Part shown: piece by piece, positions 1 through 10,300 of the stretch
How positions within the stretch are numbered: the stretch's first letter is position 1
Layout: the number at the start of each line of letters is the position of its first letter
Assembly (NCBI RefSeq): GCF_008642235.1
Contig: NZ_SJEV01000001.1
Coordinates: 2,560,400-2,624,399 of the forward strand
Direction of reading: 5' to 3'
DNA: 64,000 bases
From: Planctomonas psychrotolerans
Lineage (GTDB): Bacteria; Actinomycetota; Actinomycetes; Actinomycetales; Microbacteriaceae
Translations under genes and position numbers: made by a program
The notes under the pieces: generated by a model
What the model saw: only the letters and a program-made list of their open reading frames with translations
The model's database searches: none
What the model was told of the DNA's origin: nothing

Positions 1-1134
1 GCTTTCGTGCGCACGAGCGGATACCTGCCCGGTACGAACGACGTGTACGTGTCGCTCGGCCAGGTGAAGAAGTACAACCTCCGCAAGGGCGACGCGGTGG
101 TCGGATCGATCCGCCAGCCGCGCGAGAACGAGAACAGCGGACGCCAGAAGTACAACGCGATCGTGAAGATCGACTCGATCAACGGGCTTCCGCCCGAGGA
201 GTCGGCGAACCGCGTCGAGTTCGGCAAGCTCACCCCGCTGTACCCGCAGGAGCGCCTCCGTCTCGAGAGCGAGTCGAACAAGCTGACCACCCGCATCATC
301 GACCTCGTGTCGCCGATCGGCAAGGGTCAGCGCGGCCTCATCGTCTCGCCGCCGAAGGCGGGCAAGACGCTGGTGCTGCAGGCCATCGCCAACGCCATCG
401 CCACCAACAACCCCGAGGTGCACCTCATGGTCGTGCTGGTCGACGAGCGACCCGAAGAGGTCACCGACATGCAGCGCACGGTGAAGGGCGAGGTCATCGC
501 CTCCACCTTCGACCGTCCTGCCGAGGATCACACCACCGTCGCCGAGCTCGCGATCGAGCGCGCCAAGCGCCTCGTCGAGCTGGGTCACGATGTGGTCGTG
601 CTGCTCGACTCGATCACGCGCCTCGGTCGTGCCTACAACCTCGCGGCACCGGCGTCGGGTCGCATCCTCTCCGGTGGCGTCGACTCGTCGGCGCTGTACC
701 CGCCGAAGCGCTTCTTCGGGGCCGCGCGCAACATCGAGCACGGCGGGTCGCTCACGATCCTCGCCACGGCGCTCGTGGAGACCGGATCCAAGATGGACGA
801 GGTGATCTTCGAGGAGTTCAAGGGCACCGGCAACATGGAGCTCCGCCTCTCCCGTGCACTCGCCGACAAGCGGATCTTCCCGGCGGTGGACGTGAACGCG
901 TCCGGCACCCGCCGCGAGGAGATGCTGATGGGATCCGACGAGGTGAAGGTGACGTGGAAGCTGCGTCGCGCCCTCGCCGGTGTCGAGCAGCAGCAGGCGC
1001 TCGAGATCGTGCTCAGCCGCCTCAAGGAGACGTCGTCCAACGTCGAATTCCTGATGAAGGTGCAGCAGTCGATGCCGGCCGGCAACGGGCAGAGCAACCA
1101 CAGCAGCGGTCACGCCGCCCACGAAAAGGGCTGA
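1..1134 (+). CDS. rho: Transcription termination factor Rho, C-terminal part (5' end outside window)
   Basis: RecA-type hexameric RNA helicase that terminates transcription. The frame is open from base 1 ([18 protein letters not shown]), so the GTG at 7 is internal and the true start lies upstream. This fragment is the end of the RNA-binding domain plus the whole ATPase domain. The Walker A motif SPPKAGKT is at 346-369, and the Walker B region [16 protein letters not shown] follows. The protein ends in a short polar, His-rich tail. Actinobacterial Rho usually carries a long N-terminal insertion, which would lie outside the window. Only three bases separate its stop from prfA, so the two are probably co-transcribed. 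Confidence 0.97.
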   Translation, partial: AFVRTSGYLPGTNDVYVSLGQVKKYNLRKGDAVVGSIRQPRENENSGRQKYNAIVKIDSINGLPPEESANRVEFGKLTPLYPQERLRLESESNKLTTRIIDLVSPIGKGQRGLIVSPPKAGKTLVLQAIANAIATNNPEVHLMVVLVDERPEEVTDMQRTVKGEVIASTFDRPAEDHTTVAELAIERAKRLVELGHDVVVLLDSITRLGRAYNLAAPASGRILSGGVDSSALYPPKRFFGAARNIEHGGSLTILATALVETGSKMDEVIFEEFKGTGNMELRLSRALADKRIFPAVDVNASGTRREEMLMGSDEVKVTWKLRRALAGVEQQQALEIVLSRLKETSSNVEFLMKVQQSMPAGNGQSNHSSGHAAHEKG

Positions 1135-1137
1135 TCC

Positions 1138-2223
1138 GTGTTCGAGTCAGTGAGCACGTTGCTGGCCGAGCACGAGGATCTCCAGAACCAGCTTGCCGAT
1201 CCTGAGCTGCACGGGGACCCGGTTCGGTCGAAGCGGGTCAACCGGCGCTACGCCGAGCTGAGCCGCATCGTCGCCGCGTACAACGAGTGGCGCGCCCTCC
1301 AGGACGATCTCGAGGCTGCGCGCGAACTCGGCGCGGAGGACCCGGCGTTCGCCGCCGAGATCCCCGCACTCGAAGAGGCACTGGTTCCCGCGCAGGAGCG
1401 GCTCCGCCGACTCCTGATCCCGCGTGACCCCGACGATGCCCGCGACGTGATCATGGAGATCAAGATGGGGGAGGGCGGTGCGGAGTCCGCGCTGTTCGCC
1501 GCCGACCTGCTGCGCATGTACCTGCATTTCGCCGAGTCCAAGCGGTGGAAGACGGAGATCCTCAGCCAGACCGTCAGCGACCTGGGTGGGTACAAGGACG
1601 TGCAGGTCGCCATCAAGGGCAGCTCGAACGACCCCGCGCAGGGCGTGTGGGCGCACCTCAAGTACGAGGGCGGGGTGCACCGCGTGCAGCGCGTGCCCGC
1701 GACCGAGTCGCAGGGCCGCATCCACACCTCCGCCGCCGGAGTGCTCGTGATCCCCGAGGTCGACGAGCCCGAAGAGGTCGACATCAGCCCGAACGACTTG
1801 AAGATCGACGTGTACCGGTCGAGCGGCCCGGGTGGCCAGTCGGTGAACACCACCGACTCCGCCGTGCGCATCACCCACCTTCCGACCGGAATCGTGGTGG
1901 CCATGCAGAACGAGAAGAGCCAGCTGCAGAACCGCGAGGCGGGGATGCGCGTGCTGCGTGCCCGCGTGCTCGCCAAGCAGCAGGAGGAGATCGACGCCGA
2001 GGCGTCGGCCGTTCGCCGCAGCCAGATTCGCACCATGGACCGGTCGGAGCGCATCCGCACCTACAACTTCCCCGAGAACCGGGTGGCCGACCACCGCACC
2101 GGGTACAAGGCGTACAACCTCGACGCCGTGATGAACGGAGCGCTCGAACCCATCGTCGAGTCCGCCATCGCCGCCGACGAGGAGGCGCGTCTCGCCGAGA
2201 TCGGCGACACGGACGGCGCGTGA
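1138..2223 (+). CDS. prfA: Peptide chain release factor 1
   Basis: Class I release factor that reads UAA and UAG in the ribosomal A site and triggers peptidyl-tRNA hydrolysis. It has 361 residues, normal for RF1. The stop-codon tripeptide is visible as PAT in [13 protein letters not shown], which marks RF1 rather than RF2. The catalytic GGQ is in [14 protein letters not shown]. The GTG start at 1138 follows an AAAAGGG Shine-Dalgarno-like stretch inside the end of rho. The next gene encodes PrmC, the enzyme that methylates the GGQ glutamine, so substrate and modifier are neighbours in one operon. Confidence 0.97.
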   Translation: MFESVSTLLAEHEDLQNQLADPELHGDPVRSKRVNRRYAELSRIVAAYNEWRALQDDLEAARELGAEDPAFAAEIPALEEALVPAQERLRRLLIPRDPDDARDVIMEIKMGEGGAESALFAADLLRMYLHFAESKRWKTEILSQTVSDLGGYKDVQVAIKGSSNDPAQGVWAHLKYEGGVHRVQRVPATESQGRIHTSAAGVLVIPEVDEPEEVDISPNDLKIDVYRSSGPGGQSVNTTDSAVRITHLPTGIVVAMQNEKSQLQNREAGMRVLRARVLAKQQEEIDAEASAVRRSQIRTMDRSERIRTYNFPENRVADHRTGYKAYNLDAVMNGALEPIVESAIAADEEARLAEIGDTDGA

Positions 2224-2230
2224 TCGTGCC

Positions 2231-3097
2231 GTGCCGCTGACTGTAAAGGCGTTGCGCCAGGGTGCCATCGACGATCTCGCCGCTGCGGGAGTGCTCGATC
2301 CCGAGGTGGATGCCGAGCTATTGATTGCGCACGTGCTCGGGGCGAGCCGGGGACGTGTGCAGTCGCTGGGCATCATGGACGCGCCGGTGGACGACGCGGA
2401 TGCGTCGGAGGTGCGGGCGCTCGTGCGACGCCGAGCGGCGCGCGAGCCGCTGCAGCACATCACCGGTCGGGCGCCGTTCCGTTCGCTCGACCTCGCGGTG
2501 GGTCCCGGCGTCTTCGTGCCCCGCCCCGAGACCGAGGGGGTGGCGCAGATCGCCATCGACGCCCTCCGTGCCGCGGCCGCGCCCTCGCCGCTCGCCGTGG
2601 ACCTCGGCACCGGCAGCGGCGCCATCGCGTTGGCTCTGGCCACCGAGGTGCCGCACTCCCGGGTCGTCGCGATCGAGAAGTCGCCCGACGCCCATGCGTG
2701 GGCGAGTCGCAATGTCGCGGAGTTCGCGTCGACCAACGTCACGCTGCTGCTCGCCGACCTCGCGGACGCGCCGCACGAGTACGACGGATGCGCATCCGTG
2801 GTCGCATCCAATCCGCCGTACATCCCGAGCGCCGCCATCCCGCGCGACCCCGAGGTGCGCCTCTTCGATCCGGAGCTCGCCCTGTACGGGGGAGAGGACG
2901 GCCTCGACGTGGTGCGGGCCGTGTCCGTCACCGCTGCGCGCCTGCTTCACGCCGGCGGCACGCTCGTGATCGAGCACGGTGAGCTGCAGGGCGCGGAGAT
3001 CCGCCAGCTGCTCCTCGCCGACGGGTGGCAGGCGGCCGCAACGCATCGCGACCTCACCGGTCGCGATCGGGTCACCACGGCCCTCCGCGCCCCGTAG
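2231..3097 (+). CDS. prmC: Release factor glutamine N5-methyltransferase PrmC/HemK
   Basis: SAM-dependent methyltransferase that N5-methylates the GGQ glutamine of release factors. It has 288 residues. The N-terminal helical domain comes first, then the SAM-binding motif VDLGTGSGAIALAL, then the diagnostic NPPY motif in VASNPPYIPSAAIPRD. The GTG start at 2231 lies 7 bases after the prfA stop. The reading frame ends just before a cluster of hairpin-forming repeats, which may act as the operon's 3' end. The assignment rests on both motifs and on adjacency to prfA. Confidence 0.95.
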   Translation: MPLTVKALRQGAIDDLAAAGVLDPEVDAELLIAHVLGASRGRVQSLGIMDAPVDDADASEVRALVRRRAAREPLQHITGRAPFRSLDLAVGPGVFVPRPETEGVAQIAIDALRAAAAPSPLAVDLGTGSGAIALALATEVPHSRVVAIEKSPDAHAWASRNVAEFASTNVTLLLADLADAPHEYDGCASVVASNPPYIPSAAIPRDPEVRLFDPELALYGGEDGLDVVRAVSVTAARLLHAGGTLVIEHGELQGAEIRQLLLADGWQAAATHRDLTGRDRVTTALRAP

Positions 3098-3121
3098 CGC
3101 GGCGCGGTCCGCGGCGTTCGC

Positions 3122-3432
3122 GGTCCCTGAGCTTGTCGAAGGGACGTTCGCAATGGCCTGCGTCCCTTCGACGGGCTCAGGGACCGTGGGGGTGTCGATC
3201 GGTCGCGGTGCGGGAGTCGTGCGGCGGGGGTTCGCGAGGTTCGCGGTCCCTGAGCTTGTCGAAGGGACGTTCGCGGCGGGTCGTGTCTCTTCGACAGGCT
3301 CAGGGACCGTGGGGGTGCGTCGGTTCGTCGAGCGCGGGAGTCGTGCGGCGGAGGTTCGCAAGGTTCGCGGTCCCTGAGCGTATCGAAGGGACGTTCGCAA
3401 TGGCCTGCGTCCCTTCGACACGCTCAGGGACC
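3122..3432. repeat. Three tandem inverted pairs of the GGTCCCTGAGC intergenic repeat
   Basis: Six 25-bp units lie at about 3122-3146 (forward), 3161-3185 (reverse), 3245-3269 (forward), 3284-3307 (reverse), 3369-3393 (forward) and 3408-3432 (reverse). The first pair matches as an inverted repeat at 23 of 25 positions around a 14-base loop, so each pair can form a strong hairpin. The pairs recur every 123-124 bp, which implies tandem duplication of a larger block. They lie between prmC and tsaC and explain most of the 400-bp gap; I see no gene here. Confidence 0.9.
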
Positions 3433-3511
3433 GTTTCGAACTCCGGAGGGGGCGACCAGGCGGGGAGCCTCCCAGTATGCGGTGGTGGCGCCCGATAACA
3501 TGAGTCCCGAT

Positions 3512-4180
3512 ATGGCGCGCATCTACGACTGTTCGGTCGACTCTGAACTCTTGACCGGCATGAGACTGGCTCGGGCCGCCATCGCGCGCGGCGAGTGCGT
3601 CGTGCTGCCCACCGACACGGTGTACGGCATCGCGGTCGACGCGTTCAACCCCGACGCGGTGCAGCGCCTGCTCGACGCGAAGGGCCGCACCCGCACATCG
3701 CCGCCGCCCGTGCTCATTCCGGGGGTCCCCACCCTCGACGCCCTCGCCGAAACGGTGCATCCCCTCGTGCGGGAACTGGTGGACCGGTTCTGGCCTGGTG
3801 CCCTCACCATCATCATGCGTGCCCAGCCCTCCCTCTCCTGGGACCTCGGCGAGACCCGCGGCACCGTGGCGCTGCGGATGCCGGACAACCCGCTCATGCT
3901 CGAACTGCTCACCGAGGTGGGTCCGCTCGCGGTGTCGTCGGCGAATCGCACGGGGGAGCCCTCTGCGACCTCCGCGATCGAGGCATCGGAACAGCTGGGC
4001 GATACGGTGACCGTGTATCTCGACGGCGGTGACTCGCCCGAGTCGCGCCTCGCCTCGACGATCATCGACGCCACCGGCCTCCGCGCGGGGGGCGGCACCA
4101 TCACCATCGTGCGCCAGGGGGCAATCTCGCGAGAGGACATCCGCTCGGTAGTCGGCGATGTCCTCGAAGACGAAGGCTGA
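3512..4180 (+). CDS. L-threonylcarbamoyladenylate synthase (TsaC/Sua5 family)
   Basis: YrdC-fold enzyme making threonylcarbamoyl-AMP for the t6A37 tRNA modification. The typical motifs are present: VVLPTDTVYGIAVDAF near the N-terminus and AVSSANRTGEPSAT later. With the start at 3512 it has 222 residues, so it is a single-domain TsaC-type protein without the extra Sua5 C-terminal domain. The frame is open back to GTG 3482, and ATG 3500 is another possible start. I prefer 3512 because homologues begin MARIYDC and because a -10-like TAACAT at 3496-3501 would put transcription initiation almost at this ATG; no good Shine-Dalgarno precedes any candidate. The next gene begins 4 bases after its stop. 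Confidence 0.85.
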   Translation: MARIYDCSVDSELLTGMRLARAAIARGECVVLPTDTVYGIAVDAFNPDAVQRLLDAKGRTRTSPPPVLIPGVPTLDALAETVHPLVRELVDRFWPGALTIIMRAQPSLSWDLGETRGTVALRMPDNPLMLELLTEVGPLAVSSANRTGEPSATSAIEASEQLGDTVTVYLDGGDSPESRLASTIIDATGLRAGGGTITIVRQGAISREDIRSVVGDVLEDEG

Positions 4181-4183
4181 GTC

Positions 4184-5458
4184 GTGCCGTACTACTTCGC
4201 GATAGTGCTCGTCACCGCGGTGGTCACCACCGTGCTCTCGGTGCTCATCATGAAGTTGGGATACCGGTTCCGCCTGTACCCGAAGATCCGGGAACGCGAC
4301 GTGCACACGCGTCCCACCCCTCGTCTCGGCGGGGTGGCGATGTTCGGCGGAGTGCTGGTGGCGTTCGCGGTCGCGTCGCAGATCACCTGGTTCGATCTCG
4401 TCTTCGCCCGCCCCGGCCCGATCTTCGCCATCCTCGGCGCCGCCCTCATCATCGTGCTCATCGGTGTGGCCGACGACCTGTGGGAACTCGACTGGATGAT
4501 CAAGCTCGCCGCCCAGATCATCGCGGCCGGTCTCCTGGCCTGGCAGGGGGTCGCGATCGCGTCGCTGCCCATCGGCGGTCTCACCGTCGGCTCCTCCTAC
4601 ATGTCGCTCATCATCACGGTCTTCGCGGTGGTGCTCGTCATGAATGCGATCAACTTCATCGACGGCCTCGACGGTCTGGTCGCCGGCGTGGCCATCATCG
4701 CCAACAGCACGTTCTTCATCTACAGCGTGCTGCTGTCGCTCGAGGAGGGCCGCACCGAGCGGTTCAACCTCGCGTCGCTCATCTCCGCGATCATCATCGG
4801 TGCCTGCATCGGGTTCCTCCCGCTCAACTGGCACCCGGCGAAGCTGTTCATGGGCGATGCCGGGGCGCTGCTGATCGGACTGCTGATGGCCACGAGTGCG
4901 ATCGCGGTGACCGGCGAGATCGACCCGGTGAACTTCGCCCGATCGGAATTCCTGCCGGCGTTCCTGCCGATCCTGCTGCCGTTCGCGATCCTCGTCGTGC
5001 CGCTGCTCGACTTCGGCCTCGCCGTGGTCCGTCGCCTGCGGGCGGGCAAGTCCCCGTTCAGTGCCGACCGCAAGCACCTGCACCATCGCCTGCTCGACAT
5101 GGGGCACTCCAGCCAGCACGCCGTGTACATCTTTTACGCCTGGACCACCGTCGTCTCGGTGGGATGTCTGCTGTTCTTCGTGATCAAGCCGTACTACTGG
5201 GCGTTCCTCTTCATCTTCCTCGGCCTCGCGGTGTGCACCGTCGCCACCCTCGCCCCGATCACCAAGCGCAAGATCCTCGAGGCGCGCGTGCAGTCGGCGG
5301 CCGCGACGTCTCCGGGGTCGAGCGAGCTCGCCGCCTACGACCCGCTCGACCGCGCGTCGGCGGATCATGGGAACGACGCGCCGACCGATGCCGACCTGCT
5401 CGCCGTGGAGCGCGCCACCACCGGCCCCGTCCCACTTCCCCCGAAGGACCCCTCATGA
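4184..5458 (+). CDS. WecA/MraY-family undecaprenyl-phosphate sugar-1-phosphate transferase
   Basis: Polytopic membrane enzyme that transfers a sugar-1-phosphate, typically GlcNAc-1-P, from a UDP-sugar to a polyprenyl phosphate, the first step in lipid-linked cell-wall glycopolymer synthesis. It has 424 residues and about ten hydrophobic segments. Family motifs seen are GVADDLWELDW, AINFIDGLDGLVAG, LFMGDAGALLIG and the late KHLHHRLLDMGHS. The His-rich loop and the DGLDGL motif favour the WecA branch over MraY. The C-terminal tail of about 60 residues is hydrophilic and poorly conserved. It starts at GTG 4184 and its TGA overlaps the ATG of the AtpI-like gene. Location just upstream of atp genes is common in Actinobacteria. 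The sugar substrate cannot be read from sequence. Confidence 0.88.
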   Translation: MPYYFAIVLVTAVVTTVLSVLIMKLGYRFRLYPKIRERDVHTRPTPRLGGVAMFGGVLVAFAVASQITWFDLVFARPGPIFAILGAALIIVLIGVADDLWELDWMIKLAAQIIAAGLLAWQGVAIASLPIGGLTVGSSYMSLIITVFAVVLVMNAINFIDGLDGLVAGVAIIANSTFFIYSVLLSLEEGRTERFNLASLISAIIIGACIGFLPLNWHPAKLFMGDAGALLIGLLMATSAIAVTGEIDPVNFARSEFLPAFLPILLPFAILVVPLLDFGLAVVRRLRAGKSPFSADRKHLHHRLLDMGHSSQHAVYIFYAWTTVVSVGCLLFFVIKPYYWAFLFIFLGLAVCTVATLAPITKRKILEARVQSAAATSPGSSELAAYDPLDRASADHGNDAPTDADLLAVERATTGPVPLPPKDPS

Positions 5459-5931
5459 CTCCGCAGCCGCCCGCCCGCCGTCCCGAGCCGAGCTCCACGC
5501 CGGTCTTCCGGAACATCCTGAAATACGGCACCCTCTTGTCGGTGGCGATCGCCGTCATCGGCGGGGCACTCGGCTACGTCCTGGTCGGGGCGAACGGGCT
5601 CGTCTCGGCGCTGGTCGGTGCCGCGATGGCGGTGCTGTTCCTCGGGGTCACCGCGGCCAGCATCCTCTTCGCGAATCGGGTCAGCGGCGCCGACATGCTG
5701 AATCCGGCCTACTTCGCCATCGTCATGGGCGCCTGGTTCCTCAAGTTCCTGGTCTTCCTGATCCTGGTCTTCGTGCTGAAGGATCAGCCGTGGATCGACG
5801 GCACGGTACTGTTCCTCACCCTGGTCGCAGCGGTGCTCGGCACCCTGGTCGTCGACCTCGTGGTCATCGCCCGATCGCGGATTCCCTACGTCAGCGATGT
5901 CACCCTGCCGGGGGACACGGAACGCCGTTAG
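5455..5931 (+). CDS. AtpI-like small membrane protein
   Basis: A 158-residue protein with a Pro/Arg-rich N-terminus and four predicted transmembrane segments, ending with IPYVSDVTLPGDTERR. Its ATG at 5455 overlaps the TGA of the preceding transferase gene. Size, topology and position directly before atpB match the AtpI/Unc1-like proteins that precede F-type ATP synthase operons, where they are thought to help c-ring assembly or ion supply. Sequence similarity in this family is weak, so the name rests mostly on context. Confidence 0.72.
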   Translation: MTPQPPARRPEPSSTPVFRNILKYGTLLSVAIAVIGGALGYVLVGANGLVSALVGAAMAVLFLGVTAASILFANRVSGADMLNPAYFAIVMGAWFLKFLVFLILVFVLKDQPWIDGTVLFLTLVAAVLGTLVVDLVVIARSRIPYVSDVTLPGDTERR

Positions 5932-6058
5932 CGATTAGTCGGCACACTCGTTTCCTTGCTAGAGTGGCCACAGGTTCCCCCCGCAAACATGCGAATGTCA
6001 CCCTTCGGTGCTCTTCTCGCGGGGACGATCTTCCCATCGTTCGTCGACGCGAGAGCTG
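5932..6058 (+). promoter_or_regulatory. Leader and probable promoter of the atp operon
   Basis: This 127-bp gap precedes atpB. A -10-like TAGAGT is at 5960-5965; the -35 region is not convincing. Downstream is a nested inverted repeat, outer arms TCTCGCG (6015-6021) and CGCGAGA (6048-6054), inner arms ACGAT (6025-6029) and ATCGT (6036-6040). This could form a stem-loop in the 5' untranslated region just before atpB. The promoter is inferred; the inverted repeat is seen. Confidence 0.4.
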
Positions 6059-6901
6059 ATGCTCCACGCCCCGAAACAGGAGAAAGCGCTGCTACTCAAC
6101 GCTGCACACCTGCTGGTTCCGAAAGCCGCCGAAGAGGGCGGCTTCCACGGGCCGTCGATCCTGGAGTTCTTCCCGGAGATCGTTCTCTTCGAAGGTACGC
6201 CCTTCGCCCTGAATCGCATCATGCTGATCCGCCTGCTGATGGTGGCCCTGCTCGTTGCGATCTTCTGGATCGGCACCAGCCGCATGAAGATCGTGCCCGG
6301 CCGGTTCCAGACGCTCATCGAGATGGGCCTGAACTTCGTTCGGGTCAACATCGCGGAGGACCTCCTGGGCAAGAAGGACGGCCAGCGCTTCCTGCCGCTG
6401 ATCACCACCATCTTCTTCATGGTGCTCTTCATGAACATCACCGGCATCATCCCCGGGTTGAACATCGCGGGAACGTCCGTGATCGGTGTGCCGCTCGTGC
6501 TCGCCGTCGCGGCCTACGTCGCCTTCATCTACGCCGGGGTCAAGAAGCACCCGGGCAGCTTCTTCCGCAACGCCCTCTTCCCCCCCGGCGTGCCGCCCTT
6601 CCTCTACCTGATCGTGACGCCGATCGAATTCATCTCGACCTTCGTCATCCGTCCGATCACCCTCACGCTCCGACTCATGATGAACATGGTCGTCGGTCAC
6701 CTTCTGCTCGTGCTCTTCTTCGCCGCGACGCAGTTCTTCTTCTTCGACACCTCCGGCGCATTCAAGCTCTTCGGTGTCGGAACCCTGGTGTTCGGCTTCG
6801 CATTCACGCTGTTCGAAGTCCTGATCGCCGTGCTGCAGGCGTACATCTTCGCCCTGCTCACCGCGGTCTACATCCAGCTCGCGCTGGCTGAGGAACACTA
6901 G
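6059..6901 (+). CDS. atpB: ATP synthase F0 subunit a
   Basis: Membrane subunit forming the two proton half-channels against the c-ring. The essential arginine is in the conserved helix PITLTLRLMMNMVVGHL, and the membrane-spanning segments are intact. The start is uncertain: the frame is open from 6008, and ATG 6059 is the first plausible ordinary start. However, the only good Shine-Dalgarno (AGGAG at 6078-6082) lies 6 bases before an in-frame CTG at 6089, which would begin LLLNAAHLLVPKAAEEGG. That start would remove a polar 10-residue stretch, so a rare CTG start is quite possible. First gene of atpBEFHAGDC. Confidence 0.95.
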   Translation: MLHAPKQEKALLLNAAHLLVPKAAEEGGFHGPSILEFFPEIVLFEGTPFALNRIMLIRLLMVALLVAIFWIGTSRMKIVPGRFQTLIEMGLNFVRVNIAEDLLGKKDGQRFLPLITTIFFMVLFMNITGIIPGLNIAGTSVIGVPLVLAVAAYVAFIYAGVKKHPGSFFRNALFPPGVPPFLYLIVTPIEFISTFVIRPITLTLRLMMNMVVGHLLLVLFFAATQFFFFDTSGAFKLFGVGTLVFGFAFTLFEVLIAVLQAYIFALLTAVYIQLALAEEH

Positions 6902-7792
<891 letters not shown>

Positions 7793-7793
<1 letters not shown>

Positions 7794-8584
7794 TGGGAAG
7801 TGCGACTCGCGAGGCGGTAGCCGAACTCCGGGGACACCTGGATGCTCTCGGCACCGTCGACGTGTCCACCGTCGATCAGATCTTCTTCGCGGGTCGGGTC
7901 ATCGGTAGCTCAGCGCAACTGCAGAACATCCTGTCCGACTCGGGCGTGGACGCGAGCGAGAAGTCGCACGTGCTGCAGAACGTCTTCGCCGACCGTCTCG
8001 ACGCACCGGCACGCTCGCTGCTCGAGTCCGCCGTGGCGCTTCGCTGGTCGTCGCAGGAAGACCTGCTCGCCGGCATCGAGGAGCTGGGTCTTCGTGCTTC
8101 CGCCATTTCGGCCCCGGACGATGTGAACATCGAGGCCGAGCTGTTCTCCTTCGGCACCGCGGTGACGTCCAACCCCGAGCTCGAGCTCGCGGTGGGCAGC
8201 AAGCGCGGCTCCGACATCTCCAAGACCGTGCTCGTGTACTCGTTGCTCGAGAACGCCTCCCCGCAGACACGGCTCATCGTGGGACACCTCGTCAAGCAGC
8301 CGCGCGGTCGCCGCATCGGCGAACTGCTGCGGCACGCCGCGACCGTGGTCGCCGACGAGTCCAACCTGGCCGTGGCGACGGTCACCGCCGCCCGCCCGAT
8401 CGGCGAAGCCCAGCTGGAGCGACTGCGCGACAGTCTCGCCAAGCGATACGGGCGCAAGATCAAGGTCAATCAGGTCCTCGACCCCGACGTCATCGGTGGG
8501 CTGCGCGTGCAGATCGCCGACGATGTGATCGACGGCAGCGTCGCGACCAAGATCAACGACCTGAGACTTCAGCTCGCTGGCTAG
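7793..8584 (+). CDS. atpH: ATP synthase F1 subunit delta
   Basis: Connects the peripheral stalk to the top of F1. It has 263 residues, longer than the roughly 180 of E. coli delta but normal for Actinobacteria, where the N-terminal part is extended. The conserved C-terminal region KIKVNQVLDPDVIGGLRVQI followed by DGSVATKINDL is clear. The start at 7793 overlaps the atpF stop by one base, and the upstream open frame is a shadow of atpF. In mycobacteria the b and delta subunits are fused; here they are separate. Confidence 0.93.
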
Positions 8585-8611
8585 CGAGTAAGTACAAACA
8601 AAGGGAACACA

Positions 8612-10249
8612 ATGGCAGAACTAACGATCAGCCCCGACGAGATCCGCGACGCACTCAAGGACTTCGTCAAGTCGTACGAGTCGACGGCCGCTGCGACGAC
8701 CGAGGTCGGTTACGTCACGGATGCCGGTGACGGCATCGCGCACGTCGAGGGTCTCCCCGGCGTCATGGCCAACGAACTGATCCGCTTCGCGGACGGAACC
8801 CTCGGCCTCGCCCAGAACCTGGACGAGAACGAGATCGGTGTCATCGTGCTCGGCGAGTTCGCCGGCGTCGAAGAGGGCATGGAGGTGCACCGCACCGGCG
8901 AGGTGCTCTCCGCTCCGGTCGGTGACGCGTTCCTCGGCCGTGTGGTCGACCCGCTCGGCGCCCCGATCGACGGTCTCGGCGAGATCAAGGCGGAGACCCG
9001 TCGTGCGCTCGAGTTGCAGGCGCCCGGCGTCATGGCGCGGAAGAGCGTGCACGAGCCCATGCAGACCGGCATCAAGGCCATCGACGCCATGATCCCGATC
9101 GGCCGTGGCCAGCGTCAGCTGATCATCGGCGACCGCCAGACCGGTAAGTCGGCCATCGCGATCGACACGATCATCAACCAGAAGGCCAACTGGGAGTCCG
9201 GCGACGTCACCAAGCAGGTGCGCTGCATCTACGTCGCCATCGGTCAGAAGGGTTCGACCATCGCGGGCATCAAGGGTGCCCTCGAGGACGCCGGCGCGAT
9301 GGAGTACACCACCATCGTCGCGGCTCCCGCGTCCGACCCCGCCGGCTTCAAGTACCTCGCCCCCTACACCGGTTCGGCCATCGGCCAGCACTGGATGTAC
9401 GGCGGCAAGCACGTGCTGATCGTCTTCGACGACCTGTCCAAGCAGGCCGAGGCCTACCGCGCCGTGTCGCTGCTGCTGCGCCGCCCGCCGGGACGCGAGG
9501 CGTACCCCGGTGACGTGTTCTACCTGCACTCCCGCCTGCTCGAGCGTTGCGCGAAGCTGTCCGACGAGCTCGGTGCAGGATCGATGACCGGCCTGCCGCT
9601 CATCGAGACCAAGGCGAACGACGTCTCCGCCTACATCCCGACCAACGTGATCTCGATCACCGACGGCCAGATCTTCCTGCAGTCCGACCTCTTCAACGCC
9701 AACCAGCGTCCCGCTGTCGACGTGGGTATCTCGGTCTCGCGAGTCGGTGGTGACGCTCAGGTGAAGTCCATCAAGAAGGTGTCCGGAACGCTCAAGCTCG
9801 AGCTCGCTCAGTACCGTTCCCTCGAGGCGTTCGCGATGTTCGCCTCCGACCTCGACGCGGCCAGCCGTCGTCAGCTCGAGCGCGGCGCACGCCTCACCGA
9901 GCTGCTCAAGCAGCCGCAGTACTCGCCGTACCCGGTCGAGGACCAGGTCGTCTCGATCTGGGCCGGAACGAACGGCAAGCTCGACGAGGTCCCGGTGCCC
10001 GACATCCTGCGCTTCGAGCGCGAGCTGCTCGACCACCTGGGTCGCAACACCAACGTGCTCACGACGCTGCGCGAGACCAACGTGCTGAGCGATGAGGTCG
10101 TGGCAACGCTCGACTCCGAGATCGACAAGTTCAAGCTCGAGTTCCAGACGGGCGAGGGCAAGCCGCTCGCATCCGCCGGCAAGGAAACCTTCGAGGCGGA
10201 GAACGTGGAAGACGTCAACCAGGAGCGCATCGTGAAGGGCCGCCGCTAA
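8612..10249 (+). CDS. atpA: ATP synthase F1 subunit alpha
   Basis: Non-catalytic nucleotide-binding subunit of F1. It has 545 residues with a complete three-domain layout. The P-loop GDRQTGKS is at residues 173-180, and the arginine-finger region [17 protein letters not shown] is present. ATG 8612 follows AAAGGGAACACA. It lies 27 bases after atpH and is followed by atpG after 51 bases. The tail after residue 510 is rich in Glu and Lys, as in other actinobacterial alpha subunits. Confidence 0.97.
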   Translation: MAELTISPDEIRDALKDFVKSYESTAAATTEVGYVTDAGDGIAHVEGLPGVMANELIRFADGTLGLAQNLDENEIGVIVLGEFAGVEEGMEVHRTGEVLSAPVGDAFLGRVVDPLGAPIDGLGEIKAETRRALELQAPGVMARKSVHEPMQTGIKAIDAMIPIGRGQRQLIIGDRQTGKSAIAIDTIINQKANWESGDVTKQVRCIYVAIGQKGSTIAGIKGALEDAGAMEYTTIVAAPASDPAGFKYLAPYTGSAIGQHWMYGGKHVLIVFDDLSKQAEAYRAVSLLLRRPPGREAYPGDVFYLHSRLLERCAKLSDELGAGSMTGLPLIETKANDVSAYIPTNVISITDGQIFLQSDLFNANQRPAVDVGISVSRVGGDAQVKSIKKVSGTLKLELAQYRSLEAFAMFASDLDAASRRQLERGARLTELLKQPQYSPYPVEDQVVSIWAGTNGKLDEVPVPDILRFERELLDHLGRNTNVLTTLRETNVLSDEVVATLDSEIDKFKLEFQTGEGKPLASAGKETFEAENVEDVNQERIVKGRR

Positions 10250-10300
10250 CCACGCGGACCGTCCACCGACCGTTCGAAAAACAACAGGCACAGGAGAAAC

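Noticed and set aside
2318-5368. 1016-codon minus-strand open frame across prmC, tsaC and wecA
   Set aside because: Runs through repeats and three recognised plus-strand genes; composition is Arg/His/Asp-rich with no recognisable domain.
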